From NCBI RefSeq assembly GCF_937958065.1, contig NZ_CALFXI010000066.1, positions 1 through 50,645 on the forward strand: a stretch of 50,645 bases of DNA, in the 5' to 3' direction. Source of the stretch: an uncultured Steroidobacter sp. (GTDB taxonomy: Bacteria; Pseudomonadota; Gammaproteobacteria; Steroidobacterales; Steroidobacteraceae). Under the pieces are notes generated by a model. The model was not told where the DNA came from, searched no databases, and saw only the letters and a list, made by a program, of their open reading frames with translations. Both the position numbers and the translations under genes were made by a program. This document shows positions 1 to 8,090 of this stretch, one piece after another (positions within the stretch are counted from its first letter, which is position 1; the number at the start of each line of letters is the position of its first letter).

Positions 1-10
1 TACTGAAGAA

Positions 11-55
11 TGGCGCGCCCGGAGAGATTCGAACTCCCGACCTCATGGTTCGTAG
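11..55 (-). tRNA. 3' fragment of tRNA-Arg(ACG); probable ICE attachment site (att)
   Basis: Read on the minus strand, this is the anticodon loop CTACGAA (anticodon ACG), the 3' anticodon strand, the variable loop AGGTC, a T arm with loop TTCGAAT, the 3' acceptor strand and an encoded CCA. Bases beyond position 55 do not pair with the 3' anticodon strand CCATG, so the 5' half (acceptor, D arm, 5' anticodon strand) is missing. A truncated copy whose 3' end points outward is what remains at the distal end of an element integrated into a tRNA 3' end; the element then lies to the right. The intact tRNA and the second core should be at the other end, outside this window. The anticodon assignment is direct; the att role is inference. 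Confidence 0.8.
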
Positions 56-172
56 TTCGACCAAGCGCCATTGGCGCCAGTGTAGCAGTTGGTAAGTAGT
101 TGATTCCATTAACCGTGCTCGCGGGGCGTCCGTTGCAAGAATCCCAACGAAGTACGACGAAGCAGGGCGAAG

Positions 173-246
173 TCCCGCAAAAGTCCCGCAGTCACATGGC
201 TATCCCGCAAAGTCCCGCAGTCGCATGGCTATCCCGCAAGTCCCGG
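173..246. repeat. Two and a half tandem direct repeats of about 30 bp near the att end
   Basis: Units start at 173 (30 bp), 203 (29 bp) and 232 (partial). Each begins TCCCGCAA, continues with a second GTCCCGCAGTC block and ends CATGGCTA; the first two differ by one A and one A/G change. Internally each unit repeats the CCCGCA motif. Tandem repeats within 250 bp of an ICE end are often recombinase or excisionase arm-type sites; that role is inference. Confidence 0.6.
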
Positions 247-433
247 ACCACTACCGTTCTTGGTCTGCGTGACGGAGAACCGTCGGTTCGCATCCTGCTC
301 GCAAAGGCGCCCGCACGGCGCGCATTGCGCGGGCGAACCGGAGCCATGCGAGGTCGAGAGTTTCGCCCGCCCGACGGCTGAAGCTTCCGTAGCCATCTGG
401 TGGGCGCGGTGTTTTGCAGAACGTGTGCCCCAG

Positions 434-460
434 AGTTTCGCCGAAAAACCGGGCGAAACT
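434..460. promoter_or_regulatory. 27-bp palindromic operator, copy 1 (upstream of csrA)
   Basis: The outer arms AGTTTCG and CGAAACT are perfect inverted repeats, extending to 9-bp arms (434-442 and 452-460). The same 27-bp layout occurs ahead of virB2 at 50052-50078 and, with a degenerate left arm, ahead of the relaxosome operon at 29553-29579. A lone half-site AGTTTCG lies at 359-365. It sits about 200 bp upstream of csrA. The binding protein is not known. Confidence 0.65.
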
Positions 461-657
461 TGAGGGAGCCGACTGTCGCTTGCGACTTGATCACCACGTC
501 GCGGACCCTGCGCGCGCTCCCTCCGCCATCCCGCGACCGCAGCGGGGCGCGCAGTAGCGTTCGTCCCATTTACGTAGAATCAACTTTGCGACCACAGCAG
601 CGGTCGCGTTGTGCGATAGTTTCTTCCCGCGACTCAATCGACACGGAGGGTTGATTC

Positions 658-825
658 ATGCTCGTCATCACACGCCGGCAAGGCGAATCATTCTTCATCG
701 GCGATGAAGTTGAGATAGTCCTTCTCGAAACGGGATTCCAGGTCCGAATCGGCATCAACGCGCCGAAGGACGTTGAGGTCGTACGAACTGACCTAATTCG
801 CGATGAGCTCGAGGATGTCAGCTAG
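658..825 (+). CDS. csrA: CsrA/RsmA-family carbon storage regulator carried by the element
   Basis: A 55-residue protein starting MLVITRRQGESFFIGDEV and containing QVRIGINAPKDVEVVR. It aligns along its whole length with CsrA, keeping the RNA-contacting N-terminal TRR segment and the arginine equivalent to Arg44. CsrA is a dimeric RNA-binding protein that binds GGA motifs, often over ribosome binding sites, and blocks translation. The start is set by the strong ribosome site GGAGGG eight bases upstream. That site is part of ACGGAGG, itself an ANGGA motif, so autoregulation is plausible. It is the first gene inside the left end. Element-borne csrA homologues are likely to tune transfer genes, but the targets here are inferred. 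Too short for many gene callers. Confidence 0.93.
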   Translation: MLVITRRQGESFFIGDEVEIVLLETGFQVRIGINAPKDVEVVRTDLIRDELEDVS

Positions 826-1136
826 GTCCTAGAGATCAGGCCGACGCCGCGTGATGCATCGCGTCGTCCGGGATCGTCCTTGGTGAGTGTGACCTGCCAA
901 CCGCGACGATCTCCTTTGCTTACGAAGAAGCAGGCAGAGATGCTGGAGAACTCGTGTAACGTCCAGCCCTCGCGATGGAATCGCAGCATCGTCGACAGAT
1001 ATGCATCGAGGAGATCCGATCCGGGCGACAATCTTTGGGGAGGCGCTTGAACGTTCCACCACGGATCGACGAGTACGATCCAAGTATCCGTCGTTGACGG
1101 TTGAAATAGATCGATCCGCGAGAGCCTGCGTCCCAT
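822..1136 (-). CDS. Hypothetical protein, about 104 aa
   Basis: Unrecognised. Converges with csrA, its stop overlapping the csrA stop by a few bases. The ATG at 1136 is the most natural start; the frame stays open to about 1196, but those residues look unlike protein. The product has a compact mixed hydrophobic pattern including IVLVDPWWNV and a histidine/tryptophan-rich middle. Coding character is reasonable but the ribosome site is weak. A competing 168-residue frame over the same bases is arginine/serine-rich and looks like a shadow. No function can be given. Confidence 0.45.
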   Translation of the reverse strand: MGRRLSRIDLFQPSTTDTWIVLVDPWWNVQAPPQRLSPGSDLLDAYLSTMLRFHREGWTLHEFSSISACFFVSKGDRRGWQVTLTKDDPGRRDASRGVGLISRT

Positions 1137-1394
1137 TGTTCCACGATAAGACCGAACCTGTATTAATATACAGCAGCGAGACAAGAAGGCCAGCAATTGA
1201 TCCGCCCTGCCCCCTATCGACCGGAAGCAGTGATACCTCGGTCAAGCCCGGACTGATGGGCGACAGTCTTGTATCCGCGGCATGCGGATAGCTTTCCGCA
1301 TGATCGTTGGACAGATCGGCACCCAGCCGCATCATCGGAAATTCTCGCTGATTACCTCCAGCGTGAAGACGAATGGAAACGCGAGTGAACCGCT

Positions 1395-1676
1395 TCAGGA
1401 GCTTGGCTCAGAAGCAGATTGCTCAGCTACTGGCGCTGATTCGTTTTTCTCCAGGGCGCAAGCGACGTCATCGACGATGCGATATGCAGCCTTCAACGCG
1501 TCGATAACGGAATGCTCGTCCAACTTCGTGAGCCTGCTAGCGAGCGCGTGGCGGGCGACCTCGATGATTCCGAGCGCCTCAAAGAGGCGATCTCTCTGAT
1601 CCGCAAGTTCACCACACCCGCTCGACGGCGGTTCTCGACCTGCGGGCCCCGCTGTCCTAGATCCGCGCTTTGCCAT
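1395..1676 (-). CDS. Small hypothetical protein, 93 aa (last gene of a four-gene minus-strand cluster)
   Basis: Unrecognised. The start at 1676 is supported by GGAGAG seven bases upstream; a longer open frame to 1844 overlaps the preceding gene and looks non-coding. The protein has a basic, low-complexity N-terminus followed by two predicted helices (ADQRDRLFEALGIIEVAR and VIDALKAAYRIVDDVACALE). The last helix resembles one in the first gene of the cluster (2271-2597), so the two may be distant relatives. It lies 17 bp after the cysteine-rich gene and is probably co-transcribed with it. Confidence 0.6.
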   Translation of the reverse strand: MAKRGSRTAGPAGREPPSSGCGELADQRDRLFEALGIIEVARHALASRLTKLDEHSVIDALKAAYRIVDDVACALEKNESAPVAEQSASEPSS

Positions 1677-1693
1677 GGCGCTCTCCCGACCGC

Positions 1694-1936
1694 TCAATGA
1701 CGAAACAGTCGCAAATAGGATCTGCGATTCGGAAGGCTCAGAGAGGCCTGCGCATTCCATCGCCCTGACCGGACGTACTGAGCGAACGACCGACACGCAA
1801 GTTGGCGCCGTGTGCATGTGATTACATGCGCGCATCCATCGCACGGCATCGGTTCCAGCGCGTGCTCGAGTTGCTCAGGTTCTTGCTGCTGGTTCTCCGG
1901 AGCAACTCTGATCTCTGGCAAACGTCCGCGGATCAT
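1694..1936 (-). CDS. Small cysteine-rich protein, 80 aa, possible zinc binder
   Basis: Starts with an ATG that overlaps the stop of the upstream gene (ATGA), a sign of translational coupling. The middle holds a cysteine pattern, PCDGC followed by VITC and later LAC, with four cysteines spaced like a small zinc-binding module, then FAQYVRSGRW. Small proteins with this CxxC...C...AC layout are seen in phages and mobile elements, but I know of no assigned role. The C-terminus is arginine/serine-rich. Function unknown; coding status supported by the overlap and motif. Confidence 0.6.
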   Translation of the reverse strand: MIRGRLPEIRVAPENQQQEPEQLEHALEPMPCDGCAHVITCTRRQLACRSFAQYVRSGRWNAQASLSLPNRRSYLRLFRH

Positions 1937-2274
1937 GGCCGCACCTCGCGTGAGCGACAGAGGCGCTCAATCATCTCTGCGGCACCAGTGAGGCGCGCAT
2001 TCAGGGCAGGCTGCCCTACTCTGCATTGCTTAGCTGCTTCCCGCAATCCCTGGGCCACGATGAGCGCTTCGGCAACTTGAGGATCACTGTCCTTTTCATG
2101 ACCGAAGAACCTTCGGCGCGTCGCCAGGATCGAGTCGCCGAGTTGCTGAGTGCGCTGAAGCGCCGTTCGGTCGCCTCGCAATTCCCACCACGCTTCTGTC
2201 CGCCGCACGTGCTCCAGCAGGGCGTCAATTCCCATGCTGATGACGAGCATGTCCTCCCGGTCGGTTTGGTTCAT
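1933..2274 (-). CDS. Hypothetical helical protein, 113 aa
   Basis: Unrecognised, mostly alpha-helical by eye, with segments IDALLEHVRRTEAWWELRG and ALIVAQGLREAAKQ. Its start overlaps the stop of the preceding gene by 4 bp and its stop overlaps the next start by 4 bp, so it lies in the middle of a tightly coupled cluster. No transmembrane segment, signal peptide or catalytic motif is visible. Confidence 0.65.
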   Translation of the reverse strand: MNQTDREDMLVISMGIDALLEHVRRTEAWWELRGDRTALQRTQQLGDSILATRRRFFGHEKDSDPQVAEALIVAQGLREAAKQCRVGQPALNARLTGAAEMIERLCRSREVRP

Positions 2275-2597
2275 GACTCGCCCTCCCGCTCAGCGCTCTC
2301 GCCAGCCGTGTCATCCGGTTTCAGCTCGTCTATCCAGTCGTGCACGGACCAGATGGATTTGAGCGCGCGCCGCAGAACCTCCTGTTCTGGGAATGCGATC
2401 TCCTGCGACTCCAGTGAATGCAAGGTGACTTCGACGAGGCAAATCGCGCCAACGCATTCATGAAGAACCGTCTCAACGCTGATCGACTTGGTTGCTCTTA
2501 GGGTTAGTAGACCGGACGGGGCATCGCTCGCGACCGTCTTGTGGGCGCGATTAGCCGAGGGCCGATGCCTGCTCGCACGCTTTCGTGGGGCGCTCAT
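2271..2597 (-). CDS. Hypothetical protein, 108 aa, first gene of a small minus-strand operon
   Basis: Unrecognised. A basic N-terminal 35 residues precede a compact acidic domain containing VLHECVGAICLVEVTLHSL and ending in an acidic tail. The C-terminal helix (VLRRALKSIWSVHDWIDELK) resembles one in the 1395-1676 product. It heads a run of four genes, the first three joined by 4-bp overlaps. The promoter should lie in 2598-2862, divergent from the ribbon-helix-helix gene. Confidence 0.6.
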   Translation of the reverse strand: MSAPRKRASRHRPSANRAHKTVASDAPSGLLTLRATKSISVETVLHECVGAICLVEVTLHSLESQEIAFPEQEVLRRALKSIWSVHDWIDELKPDDTAGESAEREGES

Positions 2598-2862
2598 GGC
2601 CGCACCCCACCGAGCTGGTGTGGTCGCAGGACGGCAAGGCCGTTGCCGTTGCGAGATTCACACGTCCGCACCCCTCCGATCGCCGGGTGCGCGATAATGA
2701 AGGAAGCCATAACTGCCTCTCTGCAGGCGTTGTGGTTAGGCCCTCGTCGGTGTTACCAGCACCGGCGGGGGCCGCCCTACGCGGATCTCTAGCCGCTGGA
2801 TTACACTATTCCTCAGTGCTTGCAATGTCTAGACTCGGCTAGATGGCTTTGGGAAGTACTTG

Positions 2863-3054
2863 ATGGCAGAGCAAAGCGGGCGCAGGGGTCGACAACTGGG
2901 GCTCTATGTTCCGGTCGAAACGGCGGAAAAGCTGAAAGCGCTCTCCGCGCAGACGGACATTCCGCAGAGCCGTTTGCTGCGGCAGGCGCTGCAGTTGCTG
3001 TTTGAGAAGTACGCCAGTGTGCTGGCACAGAGATCCGGCAGATCTCGAAAGTAG
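2863..3054 (+). CDS. Ribbon-helix-helix DNA-binding protein, 63 aa
   Basis: The short basic protein has the Arc/MetJ-like pattern: a beta strand RQLGLYVPVE, helix TAEKLKALSAQTDIP, then SRLLRQALQLLFEKY. Proteins of this size and pattern bind DNA as dimers and usually act as local repressors or antitoxins. The ATG at 2863 is chosen over a TTG one codon earlier. It lies 92 bp upstream of gajA on the same strand and opposite the 2597 operon, so it could control either side; this is inference. No toxin partner of typical size lies directly next to it. Confidence 0.75.
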   Translation: MAEQSGRRGRQLGLYVPVETAEKLKALSAQTDIPQSRLLRQALQLLFEKYASVLAQRSGRSRK

Positions 3055-3146
3055 CGCTTTCGATATGATTTGTCCGAACCTCCCGATGCAGAGGGATTCG
3101 AACGCGACGGAATGAGGCACGATTCCGGTTAGGATCGAATAATAAG

Positions 3147-5194
3147 ATGTTCCTTGCTGAGTTGCGCATTGAGAATTTCAGGACTTTCGGGGAGGGAGCG
3201 GATGCCCTGCTTCTTTCCTTCAAGCCGGGACTCACGGCACTGGTCGGCGAAAACGATACCGGCAAGACCGCGATCATGGACGCGATCCGATTCGCGCTCG
3301 GTACGCGCGACCAGGAGTTCATGCGCGTAGAGGAATCAGATTTCCATCAACCGCCGGACGGATCCGCACGCAAGACCGAGATAAGGATTCGCTGCAAGTT
3401 CGCGGACTTGAGCCCTTCAGACATATCGGCGTTCCCGGAATACCTGACTCATGTGGAGGAAAACGGTGCCATTACTCCCGTTCTCTACATCAACTGGAGG
3501 GCCGTCGGCGGTTTCAAAGGTCATAGGCGCTACATAACAACTGAAACGAAATCGGGAGTCGACGCCGCCGGTCCATCACTAGATCCCGAAGCCAAGGTTC
3601 TTCTGTGCGCGACCTACTTGCGCCCCTTGCGAGACGCGGAGCGCGCACTTTCCGCCGGCCGCGGCTCGCGCCTTTCGCAAATCCTCCAGCACACGAAGGA
3701 GATCAAGGAACACGGTGTCGCCTACGACCACGAAAAAGGCCCCCGGACGATCTTTCCACGCTGAGCGTCCTCGGAATCGCGGATTTCGCCAATGCGCTGC
3801 TGGGAGAACACAAAGGCATCAGAAGCGCTCGTGACCGCCTGAACATGGAATTTCTGAAGGAACTGTCGTTCCACGGCAGTCTTCTCGAGGGCTATATATC
3901 GGTCAGCGGATCAAAAGGCGACACGTCTATCCGCCTCCGCCAGTTACTCGAAAAGCTTGAGCTCGGTTTGCGGGATGAAGGCGACGAGGACTCCACGGCA
4001 AATCGCGGCCTGGGATCGAACAACCTCCTGTTCATGGCATGTGAGTTGCTTCTTCTCGGTTCGGAGGCCGAAGGCTTTCCGCTGCTGTTGGTCGAAGAAC
4101 CGGAAGCACACCTGCATCCGCAGAGACAGCTCCGGCTCATGCAGTTCCTCCAGCAAAAGGCCGACACGGCGCGGCCGGATGGGCAGAAGATCCAGATCAT
4201 CGTCACGACGCACAGCCCAAATCTCGCTTCCGCCATTCAACTGGACAACCTCGTTCTCTTGAGCAGCGGAAAGGCATTTTCCCTCAGCTCAGACAAGACG
4301 GAGCTGGACGCATCTGACTACGGCTTCCTGAGCCGTTTCCTCGATGTTACGAAGGCTAACCTATTCTTCGCTCGCGGACTGATGATCGTCGAGGGCGACG
4401 CCGAGAACATACTTCTCCCAACGCTGGCTCACATACTCGGGCGCGACTTTACGGGCAATGGCGTCTCAATCGTCAATGTCGGCGGCGTGGGGCTCAGGCG
4501 ATTTGCGCGCATATACCAGCGAAAGAATCCCACGGATGACGGCACGATTCCCGTTCCGGTCGCCTGCCTGGCGGACATGGACGTTATGCCCGATTGCGCG
4601 CCAGAGATAGTGGGGCGGGTCAAGGCCGGCGAGGCATGGCCAGATAGATCTAAGCGGCGCTGGAGGGCCAAAAGAGATTTTACGCCCGAACAACTCAACG
4701 AGCGTCGAGCCGGAATCCGCAGCAAAGCCTCCGGGCAGAGGGTCGAGACGTTTGTTGCCGACGAATGGACCCTTGAATACGACCTGGCTCACGCCGGCCT
4801 TGCGAAGGAAGTTTGGGTGGCCGCCTGCCTTGCGGCGGCCGACAACCGTATCGCCGCCGGCAAGATCAAGCACTTCGCAGTGGCACGGGAAGCGCTGCGC
4901 TCATATGCCGCGCTGCTGGCGGCAAACCCAGACAAGGAAAAGCTTGCCTCGCGCGTCTATGAGCCCTTTGTCTCAGATCCCCAGATATCAAAGGCAACCG
5001 CGGCGCAGTATCTCGCTTGCATACTCCAAGCACGTTACGTGCGAGGGAGACTTACATCCGAATCTCTGCGTGCGGAGCTGCCGCGCTACATCGTTGATGC
5101 CATCGAGTACGTAACGCGCGCCCCCGAAAATGAGAGCGTAGATAGCGAGCTCGGTGAGGCGCCCGGCACCACGACCGAGTCGCCGAATGCATGA
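3147..5194 (+). pseudogene. gajA: Gabija GajA (OLD-family ATPase-TOPRIM nuclease) interrupted by a frameshift
   Basis: GajA is the ATPase/nuclease subunit of the Gabija anti-phage system. The N-terminal part (3147 to about 3745) has RIENFRTFGEG and Walker A GENDTGKTA. The rest, in another frame to 5194, has the ABC-type signature region, LLLVEEPEAHLHPQRQL (Walker B), TTHSPNLAS (H loop), then a TOPRIM domain with the glutamate in MIVEGDAENILL and the DxD in CLADMDVM. The full product would be about 680 residues, normal for GajA. The frame changes in GAAAAAGGCCCCCGG near 3731-3745; one extra A or C would restore it. It may be a true null allele, slippage-dependent expression or a homopolymer sequencing error. 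The stop overlaps gajB by 4 bp. Confidence 0.88.
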
Positions 5195-7206
5195 GTAGCA
5201 GTGGCCTTGTTCTGCCCTCCATTAGTGATGACGATATCGCGTGGGCTTGCCGCGTTCTCGGCCTGCCGCAATCCGCGTTTACTGGTTCCGACGGCAACGA
5301 CCCTCGGCTGGCCGTCATCAAGTGGCTTGATCCCCTTGATGTCGAGGCGTGCCCAGGCAGCGGCAAGACTACGCTGCTCGTGGCGAAGCTTGCGATCCTC
5401 GCGCGTCACTGGACCGAGCGCCGACGCGGAATTTGCGTCCTGTCGCACACAAACGTAGCGCGGCGCGAAATCGAGAACCGGCTTGGGTACACACCAGAAG
5501 GAAAGCGCCTGCTCTCCTATCCTCACTTTGTCGGCACCATACACGCGTTCGTCAATGAGTTTCTCGCCCTACCGTGGCTGCGGTCGAAACCCTTCCCCGT
5601 CAGGATCATCGACGACGAAGTTTGCCTGCAACGGCGATGGGGCAAGCTGCCGTGGAAAACACGTGCCGGCCTAGAGTCCAACAGCCATGACAAGAATGTT
5701 CTAAGGATGGCTGCCACTGATTTTTCCGTCGGCGCCGTGCGATGGGGGAAAAATGGCGTGCTGAGCACAACCAGCGAGACCTATCAGGCCCTTAAAGGAG
5801 CGTGCCGCACGTCCTGCGAGGAGGGCTACTTCTGCCACAACGAAATGTTCCTATGGGCGCTGGAACTTCTCGACCGCGCGCCTAAGATGCGTGAGGCACT
5901 GCGCGGGCGTTTCCCGTTGCTGTTTATCGATGAAGTTCAGGACACGAGCGAGGAACAGTCTTTGCTGCTTTCGCGGCTGTTCATGGAAGGCGCCAATCCC
6001 GTCATCCGGCAGCGCTTTGGCGACTCCAATCAGGCCATCTATCAGTACTCCGGCCAGAGAGACACGGTAACGACCGATCCATTTCCTGACACGGCCCGGC
6101 TGAAGACGATCCCCAACAGTCATCGCTTCGGCCAAGAGATCGCAGACTTCGCCAACCCACTTGCCGCGTACCCGCACGGGTTGATTGGACTCGGCCCGCG
6201 ATGCGACGAAATCTCCAGCGACACCGCAGGCAAACACGCAATCTTCCTGTTTGACGATCAGACCGTCGGGCACGTAATGCCGTGCTATGCCTCATATTTA
6301 ATTGAACTCTTTTCGGAGACTGAGTTGCAGGCCGGCATATTCACCGCGGTAGGTGCAGTTCACCGTCCGGGGGACGACGACAAGGTGCCGCGTTTCGTGG
6401 CTCACTACTGGTCCGCATATGACCACGAGCTTGCCACGTCCGAGCCGCGGCCTGGGACGTTCCTGCAATATCTCACGGCAGGACGGCAACTCACGCGCTC
6501 ATCGGGCGAAACTCATCACATGGTCGAGAAGATCGCAGATGGCGTACTGCGACTGGTCGGAATTCTGAACCCGCTTGCTGATATACCTGCGCGCAAGCGC
6601 AAGCACCGCTGTGTACGGGAGGTGCTGGCCGGTCATCCCGAACTGGACAAGAGCTACGTCGAGATCGTCTCCCTCCTCGCAACGGGACGCGGTGACGCTG
6701 CATTCGTGGACTGGAAGAAATGGGCGCCGCAGGTCCTCGCCATAGCTGCCGCCATAGCGGGAACGTCGGAAGACTCTGCGGCGGCAACGGCATTTCTTTC
6801 CCTCCAGCAACCTCCAACTGGCGATTCACAGCCATCGGCGTCCACGCAGCGCGACAACGTGTTCCGCTATCCGTCTGAGAACCCGAAAGCGCACATTCGG
6901 GTCGGGTCGATCCACTCCATCAAAGGCGAGACTCACACGGCAACGCTGGTGCTCGATACATTCTTTCACAGCCACCATGTCTGCACACTCAGACCGTGGC
7001 TAATCGGGAAGAAGGTGGGTGGAGGTTCCGAGAACGCGCGCAACATCTCACGACTGAAACAACACTACGTCGCCATGAGCCGACCGAGCCATTTGCTCTG
7101 CCTGGCGATGCGGGAAGACTGCCTGTCGAATGGCGATGTTTCGACGCTCAAGGAGCGCGGCTGGCGGACCGCACGCGTCACAGCTGGCGGCGTCATCTGG
7201 CTCTGA
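5191..7206 (+). CDS. gajB: Gabija GajB, UvrD/Rep-like superfamily 1 helicase
   Basis: A 671-residue protein whose ATG overlaps the gajA stop (ATGA). Helicase motifs appear in order: Walker A ACPGSGKTTLL near residue 55, motif Ia LSHTNVARREIENRL, motif II LLFIDEVQDTSEEQ near residue 245, motif III FGDSNQAIYQYSG, NSHRFG, then VGSIHSIKGETHTATLVL and YVAMSRPSHLLCLA near the C-terminus. In Gabija, GajB associates with GajA and activates defence on DNA ends and nucleotide depletion. Intact here, unlike its partner. Stop at 7206 is followed by about 260 bp without a gene. Confidence 0.93.
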   Translation: MSSSGLVLPSISDDDIAWACRVLGLPQSAFTGSDGNDPRLAVIKWLDPLDVEACPGSGKTTLLVAKLAILARHWTERRRGICVLSHTNVARREIENRLGYTPEGKRLLSYPHFVGTIHAFVNEFLALPWLRSKPFPVRIIDDEVCLQRRWGKLPWKTRAGLESNSHDKNVLRMAATDFSVGAVRWGKNGVLSTTSETYQALKGACRTSCEEGYFCHNEMFLWALELLDRAPKMREALRGRFPLLFIDEVQDTSEEQSLLLSRLFMEGANPVIRQRFGDSNQAIYQYSGQRDTVTTDPFPDTARLKTIPNSHRFGQEIADFANPLAAYPHGLIGLGPRCDEISSDTAGKHAIFLFDDQTVGHVMPCYASYLIELFSETELQAGIFTAVGAVHRPGDDDKVPRFVAHYWSAYDHELATSEPRPGTFLQYLTAGRQLTRSSGETHHMVEKIADGVLRLVGILNPLADIPARKRKHRCVREVLAGHPELDKSYVEIVSLLATGRGDAAFVDWKKWAPQVLAIAAAIAGTSEDSAAATAFLSLQQPPTGDSQPSASTQRDNVFRYPSENPKAHIRVGSIHSIKGETHTATLVLDTFFHSHHVCTLRPWLIGKKVGGGSENARNISRLKQHYVAMSRPSHLLCLAMREDCLSNGDVSTLKERGWRTARVTAGGVIWL

Positions 7207-7467
7207 AGGCGAGTATGACAACAGCTCGGAACTCTCGGAAATCCGCCGCGTGCCCGCCAGATCCTTCTAGCCTCGATTATTCTCGGCTGTCGTCCGGGGA
7301 CGGGTCTGTGCTGCTCCTGAGATTTGGACTCGGTGTCACATGCACGATTCAGAGTTCTGCAGCATTCGAGGGCGAGCACGTCCGCCCGAGTCCATAAGCG
7401 TGAGGGTCGCCTCAACAGTGCGATGTAATGCGCGTCGTCGTCGGCCATGGGCTCTGACGGCGACTTG

Positions 7468-8017
7468 TCAGGCGGATGCCGGATACCTTGTCGCCGGTTC
7501 GTTTGGAGCGGCATGATGCCAAATCTGAATCCGGCTCCTTACGCTGCAAGTATGCAACTCTGCGGCAGCGATTCCAGGCCCATCGCCATCGCCATCGCCA
7601 TCGCCATCGCCACGATAGCCATAGAACAGGTAGATGCCACGCTCATATTGTGCGTGCTCGAGAAACCCGGTCAGCGTTTCGAAGTTCTTTCGCACTCCGC
7701 GGCGTGATGCGGCCTCTGGTTTGACCTCTATAGCCGCGTAGTTCCCCTCCATCTCGCCCGGCAGGTGGATAAGAAAATCAGGCTTACATCGATCCAATCC
7801 GTTCGCCCGAATGAGCGGATGGCCGGGCCTTATCGACTTCGCCGGCCAGCGTGTACCGAGTATCCTCGGCCCAATATTTGCGGATTTGATGGTACAGCTC
7901 ATAGCAATACACCCGCTCTCTGTACATCGGGTTCTCACGACCACTGACAGGCAACAAGAAATAGTCGGCATCAATGGCTGCTGTTGCCGCCTGCAAGATG
8001 GCCTCGAACCGATGCAT
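7468..8017 (-). pseudogene. PD-(D/E)XK-like conserved protein, frameshifted, with hexanucleotide repeat
   Basis: The 5' part (8017 to about 7835) reads MHRFEAILQAATAAIDADYF and YRERVYCYELYHQIRKYW. The remainder continues in another frame as HPLIRANGLDRCKPDFLIH then YAAIEVKPEA and GIYLFYGY. Joined, these make one protein of about 180 residues with a KPDF...EVK arrangement typical of PD-(D/E)XK nuclease folds. Removing one C from GGCCCGGCC near 7830 restores the frame. Near the 3' end a perfect ATCGCC tandem run (about 7579-7610) encodes alternating Gly-Asp and can change length in frame. Third gene after drmC on the same strand. Function unknown; the frameshift may be real or a sequencing error. 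Confidence 0.65.
7579..7610. repeat. ATCGCC hexanucleotide microsatellite
   Basis: About five perfect tandem copies of the hexamer CATCGC inside the frameshifted gene at 7468-8017, read on the coding strand as Gly-Asp repeats. Six-base units change protein length without changing frame, so this is a length-variable spacer and not an on/off phase switch. Confidence 0.85.
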
Positions 8018-8090
8018 TGTGTGCTTCCTTATTGCTCAGCGAGCCACGGACGAACCGTTCGACATGGGTGTTTACGGCGGCATTCCAGTG

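Larger units (their letters stand above)
56..657. other. Non-coding left end of the element
   Basis: About 600 bases without a convincing gene; the short open frames here lack ribosome binding sites and recognisable protein character. It holds a GGCGCC-containing palindrome next to the tRNA remnant, direct repeats at 173-246, a GC-rich inverted repeat near 307-335, an operator half-site AGTTTCG at 359-365, a full operator palindrome at 434-460, and the leader of csrA. It is a plausible site for integrase/excisionase arm binding and for the csrA promoter. Confidence 0.6.

Noticed and set aside
829..1335. 168-codon minus-strand frame overlapping the 104-aa gene
   Set aside because: Arginine/serine-rich composition typical of a shadow frame; the 822-1136 frame has better protein character.
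7579..7610. The hexamer repeat as a phase-variation switch
   Set aside because: Six-base units keep the reading frame, so copy-number change alters length, not on/off state.
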